Numbered from the stretch's first letter, positions 1 to 9,214 are shown. The stretch is 64,000 nucleotides of DNA from Mycolicibacterium sp. TY81 (GCF_018326285.1 NZ_AP023362.1:1302001-1366000), one strand, 5' to 3'. The notes: generated by a model not told the origin, from the sequence alone. Program-made: numbers and translations.

Positions 1-942
1 TTTGGATACCGGCGCCAGGCCGGCCCAGGCGGCGAGCTGGTCAGGCGATTGGAGCAGTGCGGGATCGCCGACCACGGCAAGGAATTCGGCGCCGAGTCGG
101 AAGCCGATGCCGGGCAGGCTGGTGATCACCTCGGCGAGCGGATGGCGGCGAAATCGTTCCTCGATGTCCGCGTCGGTGTGTTTGATGCGCTCATCGAGGT
201 TGATCACCCCTTGGGCCAGCTCGGCGACCAATCCGGCGCCAACATCTTCACCCGCGAGGCGGACGGTCTGAGCTTTGGCCGCTGTCACCGCGGCAGCCGC
301 GATCGTGGCGGCGTTGCGCACCCCGGCCGCTGCCAGAACTTTGGTCAGCCGCGAAACACCCGTTCGGCGAATCGCTTTCGGCCGTTGATAGTGCGCCAGC
401 AGCACCGCCCAACCCCGGTCTTGGCTGAGCTCGGCGACGCGTTCGAGGGCCGGGCATACGGCCAGCAGTTGTTGGCGCAGACGGTTGATGGTGCGGGTGC
501 GATCGGCCACCAGATCGGCGCGGTGGGCGGTGAGCATGCGCAGCTCGGTGATCAGGTCATCGCCGGGACGCAGGACCGGCAGGTCCGCACCGCGCATCCG
601 GGATTGATCGGCAATCACCCGGGCGTCTTTGGCATCGGTCTTGGACTCACCACCGCGGTAGGTGGCCGATGCTTGCCACACCTGCCGGCCCGCCAGGTAA
701 CGCACCGTCTTGCCTGCATCGGCCAGCACCGTGAGCACCAGGGCGGCGTACACGTTGCTCAAGTCCACTGTCCAGGACACCTCACCGGCAAGCGTGTCGA
801 TTTCGGCGACCAGGTCGCCGATCGTGCGCTCGTCGTTGACCACCTTGCGCGAGAACACCATGTTGCCGTTGCTGTCCACGACGCACACCCAGTGATGTTC
901 TTTGCCGACATCGACCCCAGCCCACATTTGCTTTTCGGTCAC
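1..942 (-). CDS. IS110-family transposase, C-terminus cut by window edge
   Basis: This reads as 314 codons from a GTG start with no stop before the window edge, so the C-terminal part is missing. The N-terminus has the RuvC-like DEDD start of IS110 recombinases (MWAGVDVGKEHHWVCVVD, first Asp in GVDVGK), followed by the SKTDAKDARVIAD motif. A helix-hairpin-helix-like part (VITSLPGIGFRLGAEFLAVVG) starts the Transposase_20 domain. An AGAGG ribosome site lies a few bases before the GTG. IS110 enzymes are RNA-guided recombinases of their own element. The family call is firm; the element's exact name is not known to me. Confidence 0.93.
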   Translation of the reverse strand, partial: MTEKQMWAGVDVGKEHHWVCVVDSNGNMVFSRKVVNDERTIGDLVAEIDTLAGEVSWTVDLSNVYAALVLTVLADAGKTVRYLAGRQVWQASATYRGGESKTDAKDARVIADQSRMRGADLPVLRPGDDLITELRMLTAHRADLVADRTRTINRLRQQLLAVCPALERVAELSQDRGWAVLLAHYQRPKAIRRTGVSRLTKVLAAAGVRNAATIAAAAVTAAKAQTVRLAGEDVGAGLVAELAQGVINLDERIKHTDADIEERFRRHPLAEVITSLPGIGFRLGAEFLAVVGDPALLQSPDQLAAWAGLAPVSK

Positions 943-1190
943 CGGACCTCTTTTCGCTTGTCTGCCAACAAAATCCCCAAGGACGACCTCGCCGGCATTT
1001 CCTTAAACAAGCGATCACATCGCAGATCTCAATCAGCGGCCCGAGGAAGTCCAGGCAGGCCGGGCGGCCAGTCCTTTCAAGCCGCACCACCAGGGGCCGG
1101 CACCACCATGGCAGCCATACCCGACCCACCCGGGTCACAGCCCAACGTAACGCTCATCAATACGAAGTAACTGCAACTACGAACTTAAGG
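943..1190 (-). ncRNA. IS110 non-coding left end, possible bridge RNA
   Basis: About 250 bases lie between the transposase start and the next gene, with no convincing reading frame. In IS110-group elements this upstream end is known to encode the bridge RNA that pairs with target and donor DNA. The strand read toward the transposase has GC-rich inverted segments, for example GGCCGCCCGGCC near 1060. I could not fold it or find the element boundary, so both the RNA and its limits are inferred from family knowledge. Confidence 0.35.
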
Positions 1191-1195
1191 ACATC

Positions 1196-1720
1196 ATGAC
1201 CGCTTCGCCGTATGACAACCTGCCGCAGCTGCCGACCTTCACCCTGACCTCGACGTCGCTGATCGACGGCGGTCCGCTGGCCAACGCACAGGTCAGTGGC
1301 ATCTTCGGCGCCGGGGGACAGGACGTCTCGCCGCAGCTGAGCTGGTCGGGCTTCCCGGCCGAGACCCGCAGCTTCGCCGTCACCGTGTACGACCCCGACG
1401 CCCCGACCGCATCGGGCTTCTGGCACTGGGCCGTCGCCAACCTGCCTGCCGACGTCACCGAGCTGGCCGAGGATGCGGGCAACGGCGACGCGCTGCCCGG
1501 CGGCGCCATCACCCTGACCAACGACGCGAGCCTCAAGCGCTTCCTCGGCGCCGCCCCGCCGGCCGGCCACGGCCCGCACCGGTACTACATCGCCGTGCAC
1601 GCCCTGCCGGTCGAGAAGCTCGACATCCCCGAGGACGCCACCCCGGCGTTCCTGGGCTTCAACCTGTTCATGCAGGCCATCGCGCGGGCCGTCATCCACG
1701 GAACGTACGAGCAGAAGTAG
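1196..1720 (+). CDS. YbhB/YbcL-type PEBP family protein
   Basis: A 174-residue phosphatidylethanolamine-binding-protein-like protein (Raf-kinase-inhibitor-like, YbhB/YbcL subgroup). The ligand-binding signature appears as [10 protein letters not shown] near residue 45 and as [15 protein letters not shown] followed by [13 protein letters not shown]. No signal peptide is seen, so it is probably cytoplasmic. AAGGA precedes the ATG at good spacing. Its function in bacteria is not settled. It stands next to the IS110 end, so its native promoter may have been separated or replaced by the insertion. Confidence 0.85.
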   Translation: MTASPYDNLPQLPTFTLTSTSLIDGGPLANAQVSGIFGAGGQDVSPQLSWSGFPAETRSFAVTVYDPDAPTASGFWHWAVANLPADVTELAEDAGNGDALPGGAITLTNDASLKRFLGAAPPAGHGPHRYYIAVHALPVEKLDIPEDATPAFLGFNLFMQAIARAVIHGTYEQK

Positions 1721-1822
1721 CCGGACGACGTCGGGTCGCGGCTGTCCGCGGCCCGACCTACCATCAGACCCAGGTCGGCGGCAGCGACGCTCGCCGCGCC
1801 TGGAGCGAGGGGGCCATCCGCT

Positions 1823-3196
1823 TTGTCCACATCTGCGCCGGTGAGTAAGCGCTCGGCACCGACGGATCAGGACCGCCTCGACTACATCGACCAGGCCACG
1901 TTCCTGTCGTACCGGGCCAGCGGCCGCGTCCAGGTCGGCATGGCCCTGTGGTTCTACGAGGGCCCGGTGGATCTCGACGGCTTGCGCCGGTTCAACGAGA
2001 ACTTCGGCAAGGGTTTGGTGGCGCGGTACATCGAGCGGTCGCCGGTGCCGTTCGGCCGGCATCGCTGGGTGGCCGCGACGGGCGCCCCACGACCGATCGA
2101 CATCGCCGAAACCGCCTGTCCGCGTTCGGAACTGAGCGAGTGGCTGGAGGCGCGCTCGCGCATCCCGATCGATCCGGAGCACGGGCCGGGGTGGCATCTG
2201 GGCGTCCAGCCCTTCACCGACGGCTCGACGGCGGTCGCGATGGTGCTGTCGCACTGCCTCATCGACGGCACCGGATCGGTCGTCGCGTTCATGGACGCGG
2301 TCCTGGGCAACGAGCGCGACCTCGGTTACGGCCCGCCACGCTCGCGCACCCGCTGGCAGGCGATCCGTTCGGACCTGCGCCAGACACTGCGCGACCTGCC
2401 GGAGGTCCGCCGCACGATCGCCGTGGCTGCCAAGCTGGCCTACCAGCGTCGCGGTGAGGTGACGGCGGCGCCGGCGACCGTGGATGCCACCGGCGGCGAC
2501 GAGATCGTGCACGTGCCGTTCGCCTCCGCCAACATCGACATCGGCCATTTCGACGCACGCGCCGCCGAACTCGGCGGCAACGGCTATTCACTGGTCTCGG
2601 CGTTCGCCATCCGGCTGGGCGTTCGCATGGGACGCCAGCGCGCGCGGGACGGCGCCATCTCGTTGATGGTCGCGATCAACGACCGCACGTCCTTCGAGGA
2701 CACCCGGGCCAACGCGATGACGTTCACGACGTTCACCGTCGATCCGGCGCTGGCGACGACGGACCTCACCGAACTCCGCGGCGAGATCCGCGCCGCACTG
2801 CGCCGGGCCCGGGAGGAGCCCGACGAGTCCTTCCAGCTGCTGCCGCTGACGCCGTTCATCCCACGGCGCGCGGTCCGTCACACCGCGGCGATGGTGCTCG
2901 GCGAGCTGCCGGTCACCTGCTCCAACGTCGGTGACGTGCCGGAGCTGGTGGGCCGCATCGACGGGACACACCAGGCCGATTTCGTGAACTGCTGGGGTGT
3001 CGAGCAGAACGTCAAGAAGGCGGACATCGAGCAGCCCGGTGGGCTGCTCGTGGTGACGGCGCTGCGCCACAACGGCAAGGTCACCCTGGGCATCGTCGGC
3101 TACCGGGTGGGTGCCGAGAACACCAAGGCCGCGCTGCGCGACCACGTGCAGCAGACCCTGGAGGAACTCGGCGTCACGCCGACGTGGGTCTACTGA
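1823..3196 (+). CDS. Condensation-domain-like acyltransferase
   Basis: A 457-residue protein starting at TTG (a GTG lies six codons later). It carries the acyltransferase/condensation motif HxxxDG as HCLIDG at residues 144-149. A second conserved region, the late ELPVTCSNVGDVPELVG stretch, resembles the C-terminal half of WS/DGAT and PapA-type enzymes. The substrate cannot be read from sequence; in mycobacteria such enzymes acylate lipids or glycolipids. It converges on another WS/DGAT-type gene and overlaps it by 23 bp at the stop codons. The fold-level call is fairly sure, the specific role unknown. Confidence 0.65.
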   Translation: MSTSAPVSKRSAPTDQDRLDYIDQATFLSYRASGRVQVGMALWFYEGPVDLDGLRRFNENFGKGLVARYIERSPVPFGRHRWVAATGAPRPIDIAETACPRSELSEWLEARSRIPIDPEHGPGWHLGVQPFTDGSTAVAMVLSHCLIDGTGSVVAFMDAVLGNERDLGYGPPRSRTRWQAIRSDLRQTLRDLPEVRRTIAVAAKLAYQRRGEVTAAPATVDATGGDEIVHVPFASANIDIGHFDARAAELGGNGYSLVSAFAIRLGVRMGRQRARDGAISLMVAINDRTSFEDTRANAMTFTTFTVDPALATTDLTELRGEIRAALRRAREEPDESFQLLPLTPFIPRRAVRHTAAMVLGELPVTCSNVGDVPELVGRIDGTHQADFVNCWGVEQNVKKADIEQPGGLLVVTALRHNGKVTLGIVGYRVGAENTKAALRDHVQQTLEELGVTPTWVY

Positions 3197-4643
3197 TCGC
3201 CGCAGTCAGGTCCGTCAGGGAGTCGCGCACCGCGTCGAGCAACGGCCACGGGTCGTCGAGTTGATCGCGGTCGACGACGATGCCGATCGACAGCTCTTGG
3301 CGGTAGCTGAACACCGTGATGTTCAGCCCGACTCCGTGCAGTACGCCGGAGATCGGAAACTGCGAAAGCTGTTCGGCGCCTGCGCAGTACAGCGTCGTGG
3401 GGGAGCCGGGCACATTGGAGATCGCGGCGTTCACGGCCGGCTGCAGGAACGCTGCCCCGTGGCGCAACGCCGTGCCGGTGGCGCGGGCGAACAGCGCCGG
3501 CGGGATGAGGTCGTTGGCGTCTTCCAACAGGGACGCCGGCAACGCCTGATGGCGCTGTTTCGCTGCGGTCATGGTGGCCTGCGCCCGGTGTAGCCGCTCG
3601 ACGGGATCGGCCTCATCGGTCGGCAGTTCGGCCATCATGACCGTGACCCGGTTACCGAACGTGCCGGTTTGCTCAGGCGTGCGGACGGACACGGGCACGA
3701 ACGACAGCAGTGGTCCGTCCGGCAGTTCGCCTTCGTCGGCCAACCACGACCGCAACCCCGACGCGCACATCGCCATCACGACGTCGTTGATGCTGCATCC
3801 GAAGTGATCCTTGACGGCTTTCACCTCAGCCAGTGACACCGAACCGAAAGCCACACTTCGGCGCGGCGAGATCGCGGTCTGGAACCGCGTGCGCGGTGCG
3901 ACGAGTTCGGTGCCTTCGGCTGTGTTCGTGCGCTGCAGGATCGCCTTGGCGGACCGGCTGTGCCGCGCCACCGTGCTGACGCCGGGCACGCCGCGCAGCG
4001 TGGGCACCTCGTCGAGGTGCGGCAGCGCACGCACCGCAGCGCGAATGGACCGCGCGGGGTATCGGCACATGTTGGTCAACCCGCGGCCGAGAAGTTCGGC
4101 CTGGGACGGCCGGTGCTGCGGTGCCACGCGGTGGGGAGCCACCACTGGCTGTCCTTCTGCGGTGTCATCGAGCAGCACCCGCAGCACCTCGGCGCCCGAG
4201 ACGCCGTCGACCGCGGCGTGGTGCATCTTGATCAGCAGTGCCACGGAGTCGTCGGCCAGTCCGCTGATCACGTGGATCTCCCACAACGGCCGTGACCGAT
4301 CCAGGGGCCTCGCGATGATCTCGGCGACGTGGTCGGCGAGCCGGCGATCGTCACCCGGTGCCGAGAGCGCGGATTCCTGTACGTGATAGGTGACATCGAC
4401 GTCGTCTGCGTCGGCCCAGTACGGGTGGTCGAGGTCGAATGGCACCCTGACGAGTCGCCAGCGGAACGGCGGCAGGAGCGGCAACCGCTCGGCCACGAGG
4501 TCCCGGATCACCTCGGCGGTCAGCCGGCGGCCGTCTGCGGTGTACGGCGCGTAGGTGCTCAGCACGCTGACGTGGCCGTGCGCGCGCCCGTCCTCCATCG
4601 CCAGGAACTGGGCATCGAGGCTGGTCAATTTCCGGAAGGTCAT
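3174..4643 (-). CDS. WS/DGAT-type wax ester synthase/diacylglycerol acyltransferase
   Basis: A 489-residue enzyme of the wax-ester synthase/DGAT family, which makes triacylglycerol or wax esters from acyl-CoA at the membrane or lipid-droplet surface. It starts MTFRKLTSLDAQFLAMED, typical of the family, and has the catalytic HHAAVDG at residues 141-147. The C-terminal half carries NDVVMAMCASGLR and NVPGSPTTLYCAGA-type motifs. I chose ATG 4643 because GAAAGGA sits just upstream and because an earlier frame start would overlap the cupin gene. It lies 31 bp behind that gene and may be cotranscribed with it. Confidence 0.9.
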   Translation of the reverse strand: MTFRKLTSLDAQFLAMEDGRAHGHVSVLSTYAPYTADGRRLTAEVIRDLVAERLPLLPPFRWRLVRVPFDLDHPYWADADDVDVTYHVQESALSAPGDDRRLADHVAEIIARPLDRSRPLWEIHVISGLADDSVALLIKMHHAAVDGVSGAEVLRVLLDDTAEGQPVVAPHRVAPQHRPSQAELLGRGLTNMCRYPARSIRAAVRALPHLDEVPTLRGVPGVSTVARHSRSAKAILQRTNTAEGTELVAPRTRFQTAISPRRSVAFGSVSLAEVKAVKDHFGCSINDVVMAMCASGLRSWLADEGELPDGPLLSFVPVSVRTPEQTGTFGNRVTVMMAELPTDEADPVERLHRAQATMTAAKQRHQALPASLLEDANDLIPPALFARATGTALRHGAAFLQPAVNAAISNVPGSPTTLYCAGAEQLSQFPISGVLHGVGLNITVFSYRQELSIGIVVDRDQLDDPWPLLDAVRDSLTDLTAAISRPTSA

Positions 4644-4674
4644 GGCCGGTCCTTTCAGGGTCTCGGCTTGTGGA

Positions 4675-5226
4675 TCAGGATTTGGCGACGCCGGCGGCGC
4701 CACCGTGGACGAAGACGGGTTTGGTCCCTTGAGCTGCGGACACTGTCTCGGTCAGGTAGTGCAGGGACACCGCGTCGAGGATCGAGTGGAACGTGCCGTC
4801 CTCGTTGAAGTTGACGTTCGCGCCGTCGACCCAGATGAGCGCGACGGTGTCCTCGGTGTTGTCCTCAGGCGTGTAGAAGGTGTGGACGGAGCCGCCGGGT
4901 TCGTAGAGGTAGGAGCCGGCGGTCTGGGGCTGGTCGGGGTATTCGCGGTAGAGCCAGCAGCCCTGCATGGTGTACACCTGCGCGGGTCCGGTGTGGTAGT
5001 GGATTTGCAGGCCGACGCCCGGGGCCATCCTGGCGAGGATGACGTACTCGCCACGCTCGGTGTCCAGTCGCAGCGGGTGGAAGCTCATGCCCGGGCCGAG
5101 GGCGTCCTTCAGCAGCGGGGTCTCGGCGAGGTTGACGCTCAGCAGTTCACCCTGCGGCAGCGCGACCAGCGGGAGAGGAGCGCCGCTGCGGGTGGTGACC
5201 ATTTCGGGGGAGGCGATGGCGGTCAT
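4675..5226 (-). CDS. Cupin, 2,4'-dihydroxyacetophenone dioxygenase-like
   Basis: A 183-residue single-domain cupin. The metal-binding first motif reads IHYHTGPAQVYTMQG and the second GSYLYEPGGSVHTF, giving the three-His/Glu metal set of this superfamily. The arrangement is like 2,4'-dihydroxyacetophenone dioxygenase and related C-C-cleaving cupins, but the substrate is a guess. ATG 5226 is preceded by GAAAGG. The gene is divergent from an AraC regulator across a 107-bp region with repeated CTTGACA boxes, which suggests that regulator controls it. Confidence 0.75.
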   Translation of the reverse strand: MTAIASPEMVTTRSGAPLPLVALPQGELLSVNLAETPLLKDALGPGMSFHPLRLDTERGEYVILARMAPGVGLQIHYHTGPAQVYTMQGCWLYREYPDQPQTAGSYLYEPGGSVHTFYTPEDNTEDTVALIWVDGANVNFNEDGTFHSILDAVSLHYLTETVSAAQGTKPVFVHGGAAGVAKS

Positions 5227-5295
5227 TTTCGGGCCTTTCGATGTCGGGTGGATTCGGTTGGTATGCATCGATTCTGCGGTCCGCCGGAGTTCAAT

Positions 5296-5324
5296 ACTTG
5301 ACATCAAATGACAAGTTCTTGACA
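5296..5324. promoter_or_regulatory. Candidate AraC operator: CTTGACA repeats
   Basis: CTTGACA occurs at 5297-5303 and again at 5318-5324, start-to-start 21 bp, i.e. two helical turns. ACTTG at 5296-5300 also pairs with CAAGT at 5312-5316 as an inverted repeat. Direct half-sites 21 bp apart are the classic AraC-family layout. The site is in the divergent cupin/AraC region, just before the regulator's ATG. The TTGACA cores could instead be -35 boxes. Confidence 0.45.
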
Positions 5325-5333
5325 GTAGACGAC

Positions 5334-6410
5334 ATGCCATTTGTGCGCGGCACGTCGTTGCAGGGCTTCCTGGAACTCGTCCGGGAACTCGGTGAAGACC
5401 CGGCGCCCCTGCTCGCCCTGAGCCACATTCCGATCGAGGCGGTCGGTGACCAGGACAGCTTCATCAACTACCGCAGCGTGGTCACCACGCTGGAGACTGC
5501 GGCCACGATGACCGCGACGCCCGACTTCGGCAGGCAGCTGGCGCTGCGCCAGGGCCTGGATATCCTCGGCCCGGTTGGGATCGCCGCCCGGACCGCGGCG
5601 ACCGTCGGTGCCGCGTTCGAGGCCATCGACCAGTACATGTCCGTTTACAGCCCGGCCTTGACGGCAACCATCGACGCGCAGCCGGCGGCACGCCATGCCC
5701 GGTTCGACTGGCGCCTCGCGGTACCCCGCTCCATCGCGCACCAGCAGGCGGCCGAGCTCGCCCTCGGCGTCGCGCTGCGGGTGTTCCGGCTGCTGACCGG
5801 TCCCGACTTCACGCCGGCGGCGGTGCACTTCCGCCACGAGCCGCTGACCAGCCCGCAGCACTACGCCGAGTATTTCGGGTGCCCGGTGCGTTTTGCTCAG
5901 CCCGACAACGGTTTTCGCTTCCCGAGGTCGGTGCTTGCCCGGCCGCTGGCGGCCGACGCCGCGGTGCACGACGTCGTGCGGGACTACCTGAACACGATCG
6001 CGGTACCGGCCGATTCGCAGGTCGCCGAACCGGTGCGGCTGCTGATCCGCCGGATGCTGCCCACCGGGGGCCTGACCCTCGACCTGGTCGCGCAGCATCT
6101 TGCGGTGCATCCGCGCACCCTGCAGCGGCAACTGGAGACGCAGGCCACGTCGTTTGCCGCACTCGTCGACCAGGTGCGCCGCGAGGAGGCCGACCGCTAT
6201 CTCCGCAGCACCGACATCCCGTTGGGGCAGCTGGCGGGGTTGCTCGGCTACAGCGAGCAGAGCGTGCTGTCGCGATCTAGCCAACGCTGGTTCGGCACCT
6301 CGGCGTCAGCGTATCGGCGCTCAGCCGTGCGCGATCAGGCTCCCGTGCCCACCGCATCCGCCAGCGACGCGAACCCGCCGGCCTTGAGCTTCGCCGCCAC
6401 GCCATCGTGA
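5334..6410 (+). CDS. AraC family transcriptional regulator
   Basis: A 358-residue regulator with an N-terminal arabinose-binding-like domain of the type seen in OruR/ArgR-type regulators (about residues 15-200) and a C-terminal double helix-turn-helix ([19 protein letters not shown] near residue 250, then [27 protein letters not shown]). ATG 5334 was chosen as it begins the conserved domain. It is divergent from the cupin gene. The last about 25 residues lie beyond the normal end of the domain and are encoded opposite the 3' end of pyrD (76-bp overlap). Confidence 0.88.
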   Translation: MPFVRGTSLQGFLELVRELGEDPAPLLALSHIPIEAVGDQDSFINYRSVVTTLETAATMTATPDFGRQLALRQGLDILGPVGIAARTAATVGAAFEAIDQYMSVYSPALTATIDAQPAARHARFDWRLAVPRSIAHQQAAELALGVALRVFRLLTGPDFTPAAVHFRHEPLTSPQHYAEYFGCPVRFAQPDNGFRFPRSVLARPLAADAAVHDVVRDYLNTIAVPADSQVAEPVRLLIRRMLPTGGLTLDLVAQHLAVHPRTLQRQLETQATSFAALVDQVRREEADRYLRSTDIPLGQLAGLLGYSEQSVLSRSSQRWFGTSASAYRRSAVRDQAPVPTASASDANPPALSFAATPS

Positions 6411-7393
6411 ATGTGCTTGGCCCACAGGCCACCGCCGTAGATGAAGCCGGTGTAGCCCTGCACCAGTGAGGCGCCGGCGAGGATGCGCTCCCAGGCGTCG
6501 TCGGCGGTCTCGATGCCGCCGACGCTGATCAGCACCAGCCGGTCGCCGACGCGCTTGTGCAGCCGCCGCAGGATCTCGAGCGACCGCGCGGCCACCGGGG
6601 CACCGGATACGCCACCGGCGCCCAGCTCGGCGACACCGGGGGTCCGCAGCCCTTCGCGCGAAATGGTGGTGTTGGTCGCGACGATGCCCGCCAGCCCCAA
6701 TTCGACAGCCAGGTCGGCGATTTCGTCGACGTCGTCGTCGGACAGGTCGGGCGCGATCTTCACCAGCACGGGCTTGGTGGTCTCGGCGCGCACGGCGGCC
6801 AGGATGGGCCGCAGCGACGCCACGGCCTGCAGGTCACGCAGCCCGGGCGTGTTCGGCGAGCTGACATTCACCACCACGAAATCGGCCAGCGGGCCGCACA
6901 GCCGGGCGCTCTCGGCGTAGTCGTCGACGGCGCGCTCGGGCGGGGTGACCTTGGTCTTGCCGATGTTCACGCCGATCGGCACGGTGGACTGGCTGCGAGT
7001 CAGCCGGATGGCGAGCTCACCGGCCCCGTGGTTGTTGAAGCCCATGCGGTTCAGCAGGGCGCGGTCCTCGGGCAGCCGGAACAGCCGCGGCGCCGGATTA
7101 CCCGGCTGCGCCTGTGCGGTGACGGTGCCCACCTCGGCGTAGCCGAAACCCAGTGGGCCCCAGGCGTTGATGCCGCTGCCGTTCTTGTCGAAGCCGGCCG
7201 CCAGGCCCACGGGCCCCGGGAACGTCACGCCGAACACCGTCGTCTCCAGCACCGGATCCGACGGGGCGAGCCACTTGGCCAGCAAGCGGCGGCTGACGGC
7301 CGTCCCGGTCGCGATGCGCAGCAGCGCGAACACCCAGGTGTGAATCCGTTCCGGCGGGACACGGAACATCACCCAGCGCAGGGCGCGATACAT
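6335..7393 (-). CDS. pyrD: Dihydroorotate dehydrogenase (quinone), class 2
   Basis: A 352-residue membrane-associated flavoenzyme that oxidises dihydroorotate to orotate in pyrimidine synthesis, passing electrons to quinone. Visible are the N-terminal amphipathic helix of class 2 enzymes, the FMN-binding [29 protein letters not shown] with the catalytic Ser, the [11 protein letters not shown] motif and the phosphate-binding [12 protein letters not shown] plus [16 protein letters not shown] precedes ATG 7393. It is followed on the opposite strand by the convergent AraC gene and preceded by DUF5703 and lppL genes, the mycobacterial arrangement. Confidence 0.97.
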   Translation of the reverse strand: MYRALRWVMFRVPPERIHTWVFALLRIATGTAVSRRLLAKWLAPSDPVLETTVFGVTFPGPVGLAAGFDKNGSGINAWGPLGFGYAEVGTVTAQAQPGNPAPRLFRLPEDRALLNRMGFNNHGAGELAIRLTRSQSTVPIGVNIGKTKVTPPERAVDDYAESARLCGPLADFVVVNVSSPNTPGLRDLQAVASLRPILAAVRAETTKPVLVKIAPDLSDDDVDEIADLAVELGLAGIVATNTTISREGLRTPGVAELGAGGVSGAPVAARSLEILRRLHKRVGDRLVLISVGGIETADDAWERILAGASLVQGYTGFIYGGGLWAKHIHDGVAAKLKAGGFASLADAVGTGA

Positions 7394-7403
7394 CAACGGC
7401 TCC

Positions 7404-7673
7404 TCACATCGACGGCTGCTCGGGCGCCAACCTATCGGGCAGCTGTTCCGGAGCTTCGCCCGCCCTGATCTTGCGGCGGCGCAGCAGCACGCGGCGCGAA
7501 CCGTCGGTGTAGAGGCGCACCCGGGTCAGTTCCCACCCGCGGTATTCGGCCTCGATCGACAGCCGGATGGACGCCGACAGCCTGGTCACTTCCGGCGGCA
7601 GTCGGAGCGGAATCCATTCGTAGTCGTCGGACAAGTCCTCCGCCCACGCTGCCGGCATCCGCCCCCGCTGCAT
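7404..7673 (-). CDS. DUF5703 family protein
   Basis: An 89-residue small basic protein with no signal peptide or membrane segment. The sequence ([45 protein letters not shown]) fits the actinobacterial DUF5703 family; function unknown. Its ATG overlaps the stop of the upstream lipoprotein gene as TGATG, so it is probably translationally coupled, and pyrD starts 10 bp after its stop, suggesting a three-gene unit. Confidence 0.75.
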   Translation of the reverse strand: MQRGRMPAAWAEDLSDDYEWIPLRLPPEVTRLSASIRLSIEAEYRGWELTRVRLYTDGSRRVLLRRRKIRAGEAPEQLPDRLAPEQPSM

Positions 7674-8680
7674 CAGTGGCCGCCCGACCCCGGCCCCGCG
7701 GCGGCGTTCGCGATCACCTGGACCCCGGCGCCCGACCCCGACACCACGAACAAGGTGCCGGTGCGTTCGTCGAAGGAGAGGACGTCGGGCTGCTGCACGG
7801 TGCGATATCGGACTTTCTCGACGGGGATACCAGTCGAAAGATCGTAACCAACCACGCTGTTCGTCGCGGTCTGTGAAACCCAGGCGAGTTTCGCCGATCC
7901 GACGATGCCGTACGGCGCGCCCCGCACCGGCGCCTGCTGCCGCAGCATGAGCGGTGTCGTCCCGAAGACCAGCAGGCCGTCGCCGCGCGTGTCGGCCACC
8001 AGCACCCGCCCGGCGGGATCGGCGGCCAGCGTGGTGGCGCCTTCACCGGCGCGTAGCGCCTGGGCGACGTCGGTGCCGTCGGCGTTCACCTCGGTCACCG
8101 AGGTTTGCCCGCGGTCCAGGACCACGACGGTATTGCCTTGCGCGGCAAGGCCGTCCACGCGGGCGAAGGCCTTCATCCGGGACTTCACCGCGGTGCCGTC
8201 GACGATCAGCACCGCCCCGTCGGCGGTGCCCAATGCCAGTTTCCCGTCGGCCCGCCGGGCGATCGAGGTGAAATCGGTGCCGGACTGGCCGTCGACCGTG
8301 ACCGCTTGCACCGTGCGCTTGCCGATGTCGAACCGCAGGTAGCCGCCGCGGGTGGACAGGAACGCCGTGCCCGCGCCGTCGACTGTGACGCCCGTCGCAG
8401 CGGCCGGCAGGACCACCGGCGGTGTGCCGGGCACCGTCACCACCGGACGTCCGGCGTCGGTGCCGAGCACGACGAGCGACGCCGTCGCCGTGTCGAAGGC
8501 GGCGCCGGTGCCGGGCCCGGGAAGGGAGCGGACGACGCCGTCGGGAGCGCCGGTGACCGGGGGTGACACCGCGGCGCGTGCGGGCGAGATGGTCGGCGGC
8601 GCCGTCTCGGCCGGATGTGACGAGCACGCCGCCAGCGTGCCGACGGCCAGCGCGGCCGTCGCGAATCTCGTTAGACCCAC
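7673..8680 (-). CDS. lppL: Lipoprotein with beta-propeller-like repeats (LppL-like)
   Basis: About 335 residues with a signal peptide ending in the lipobox LAAC (Cys19 from GTG 8680), so a cell-envelope lipoprotein. The mature part has YncE/YVTN-like propeller repeats (blocks such as GVTVDGAGTAFLSTRGGYLRFD and TTLAADPAGRVLVADTRGDGLLVF). Position beside pyrD matches lppL of M. tuberculosis. Starts at 8728 (GTG) or 8722 (ATG) are also open; I prefer 8680 because it puts the signal peptide at the N-terminus, but no strong ribosome site marks it. Function unknown. Confidence 0.78.
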   Translation of the reverse strand: MGLTRFATAALAVGTLAACSSHPAETAPPTISPARAAVSPPVTGAPDGVVRSLPGPGTGAAFDTATASLVVLGTDAGRPVVTVPGTPPVVLPAAATGVTVDGAGTAFLSTRGGYLRFDIGKRTVQAVTVDGQSGTDFTSIARRADGKLALGTADGAVLIVDGTAVKSRMKAFARVDGLAAQGNTVVVLDRGQTSVTEVNADGTDVAQALRAGEGATTLAADPAGRVLVADTRGDGLLVFGTTPLMLRQQAPVRGAPYGIVGSAKLAWVSQTATNSVVGYDLSTGIPVEKVRYRTVQQPDVLSFDERTGTLFVVSGSGAGVQVIANAAAGPGSGGH

Positions 8681-8814
8681 CCGATATTCACGCAGCCGAC
8701 AATTAATGGGATGGTGATCCATTGACACAGGCTGGCTTTCGGTCGGTGAACGGCGGTTAATCGCTAATTGCCAGTTTAGGCAAATATTTTGACGTCAATT
8801 ATCTGCTTCAGGCG

Positions 8815-8829
8815 GGTACGTCACGTACC
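8815..8829. promoter_or_regulatory. Perfect palindrome GGTACGT-C-ACGTACC before RBS
   Basis: Seven-base arms around one base, placed immediately upstream of the GGAGGGG ribosome site of the next gene, in the divergent region with lppL. A second 10-bp palindrome, TTGACGTCAA, lies at 8789-8798. The pair may be an operator; no regulator is indicated by the context. Confidence 0.35.
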
Positions 8830-8849
8830 GGAGGGGTATGGTCGGGACC

Positions 8850-9161
8850 ATGAGCATTGCCACCGACGGCGATCTGGCCAACGGTAATTTTGCTATCGAA
8901 GACCTTTCGACAGGTCTGCGGGCCAGCGGGTTTGGCCAAGTTGGCGACGGCCGGAGTTTTTCATTTCGCCTTGACGACAAGCGCGTGTTGATTGTGGAGG
9001 TCTACCGCCCGCGTCTGTCGGGGCCGGTGCCGCAGGAAGAGGACGTCGTCGCGGTGTCCTCGCGAAGCCTGGCGCACGTCGACGTGCACGACGAGCGCAG
9101 TCTCGCCGCCGCCGTACGCGACGCGGTCGCCGACGCACAACCGGTGCAGCGCAACCACTAA
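8850..9161 (+). CDS. Conserved mycobacterial protein (Rv2137c-like)
   Basis: A 103-residue protein, cytoplasmic by sequence, matching in position the Rv2137c gene between lppL and uppP. It starts [22 protein letters not shown] and has a central [21 protein letters not shown] beta-rich stretch; no catalytic motif is visible. An in-frame ATG at 8838 lies only three bases after GGAGGGG, too close, so ATG 8850 is preferred. Function unknown. Confidence 0.75.
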   Translation: MSIATDGDLANGNFAIEDLSTGLRASGFGQVGDGRSFSFRLDDKRVLIVEVYRPRLSGPVPQEEDVVAVSSRSLAHVDVHDERSLAAAVRDAVADAQPVQRNH

Positions 9162-9214
9162 CGCCTGCGCCTGCCGCTCACGGTACGGTCGTCGGCGTGA
9201 CTGACGTGGCAGCC

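Noticed and set aside
49..1170. Long plus-strand open frame opposite the IS110 transposase
   Set aside because: The minus strand reads a clear IS110 DEDD protein without stops; the plus-strand frame is His/Gly/Arg-rich, matches nothing and is a GC-rich shadow.
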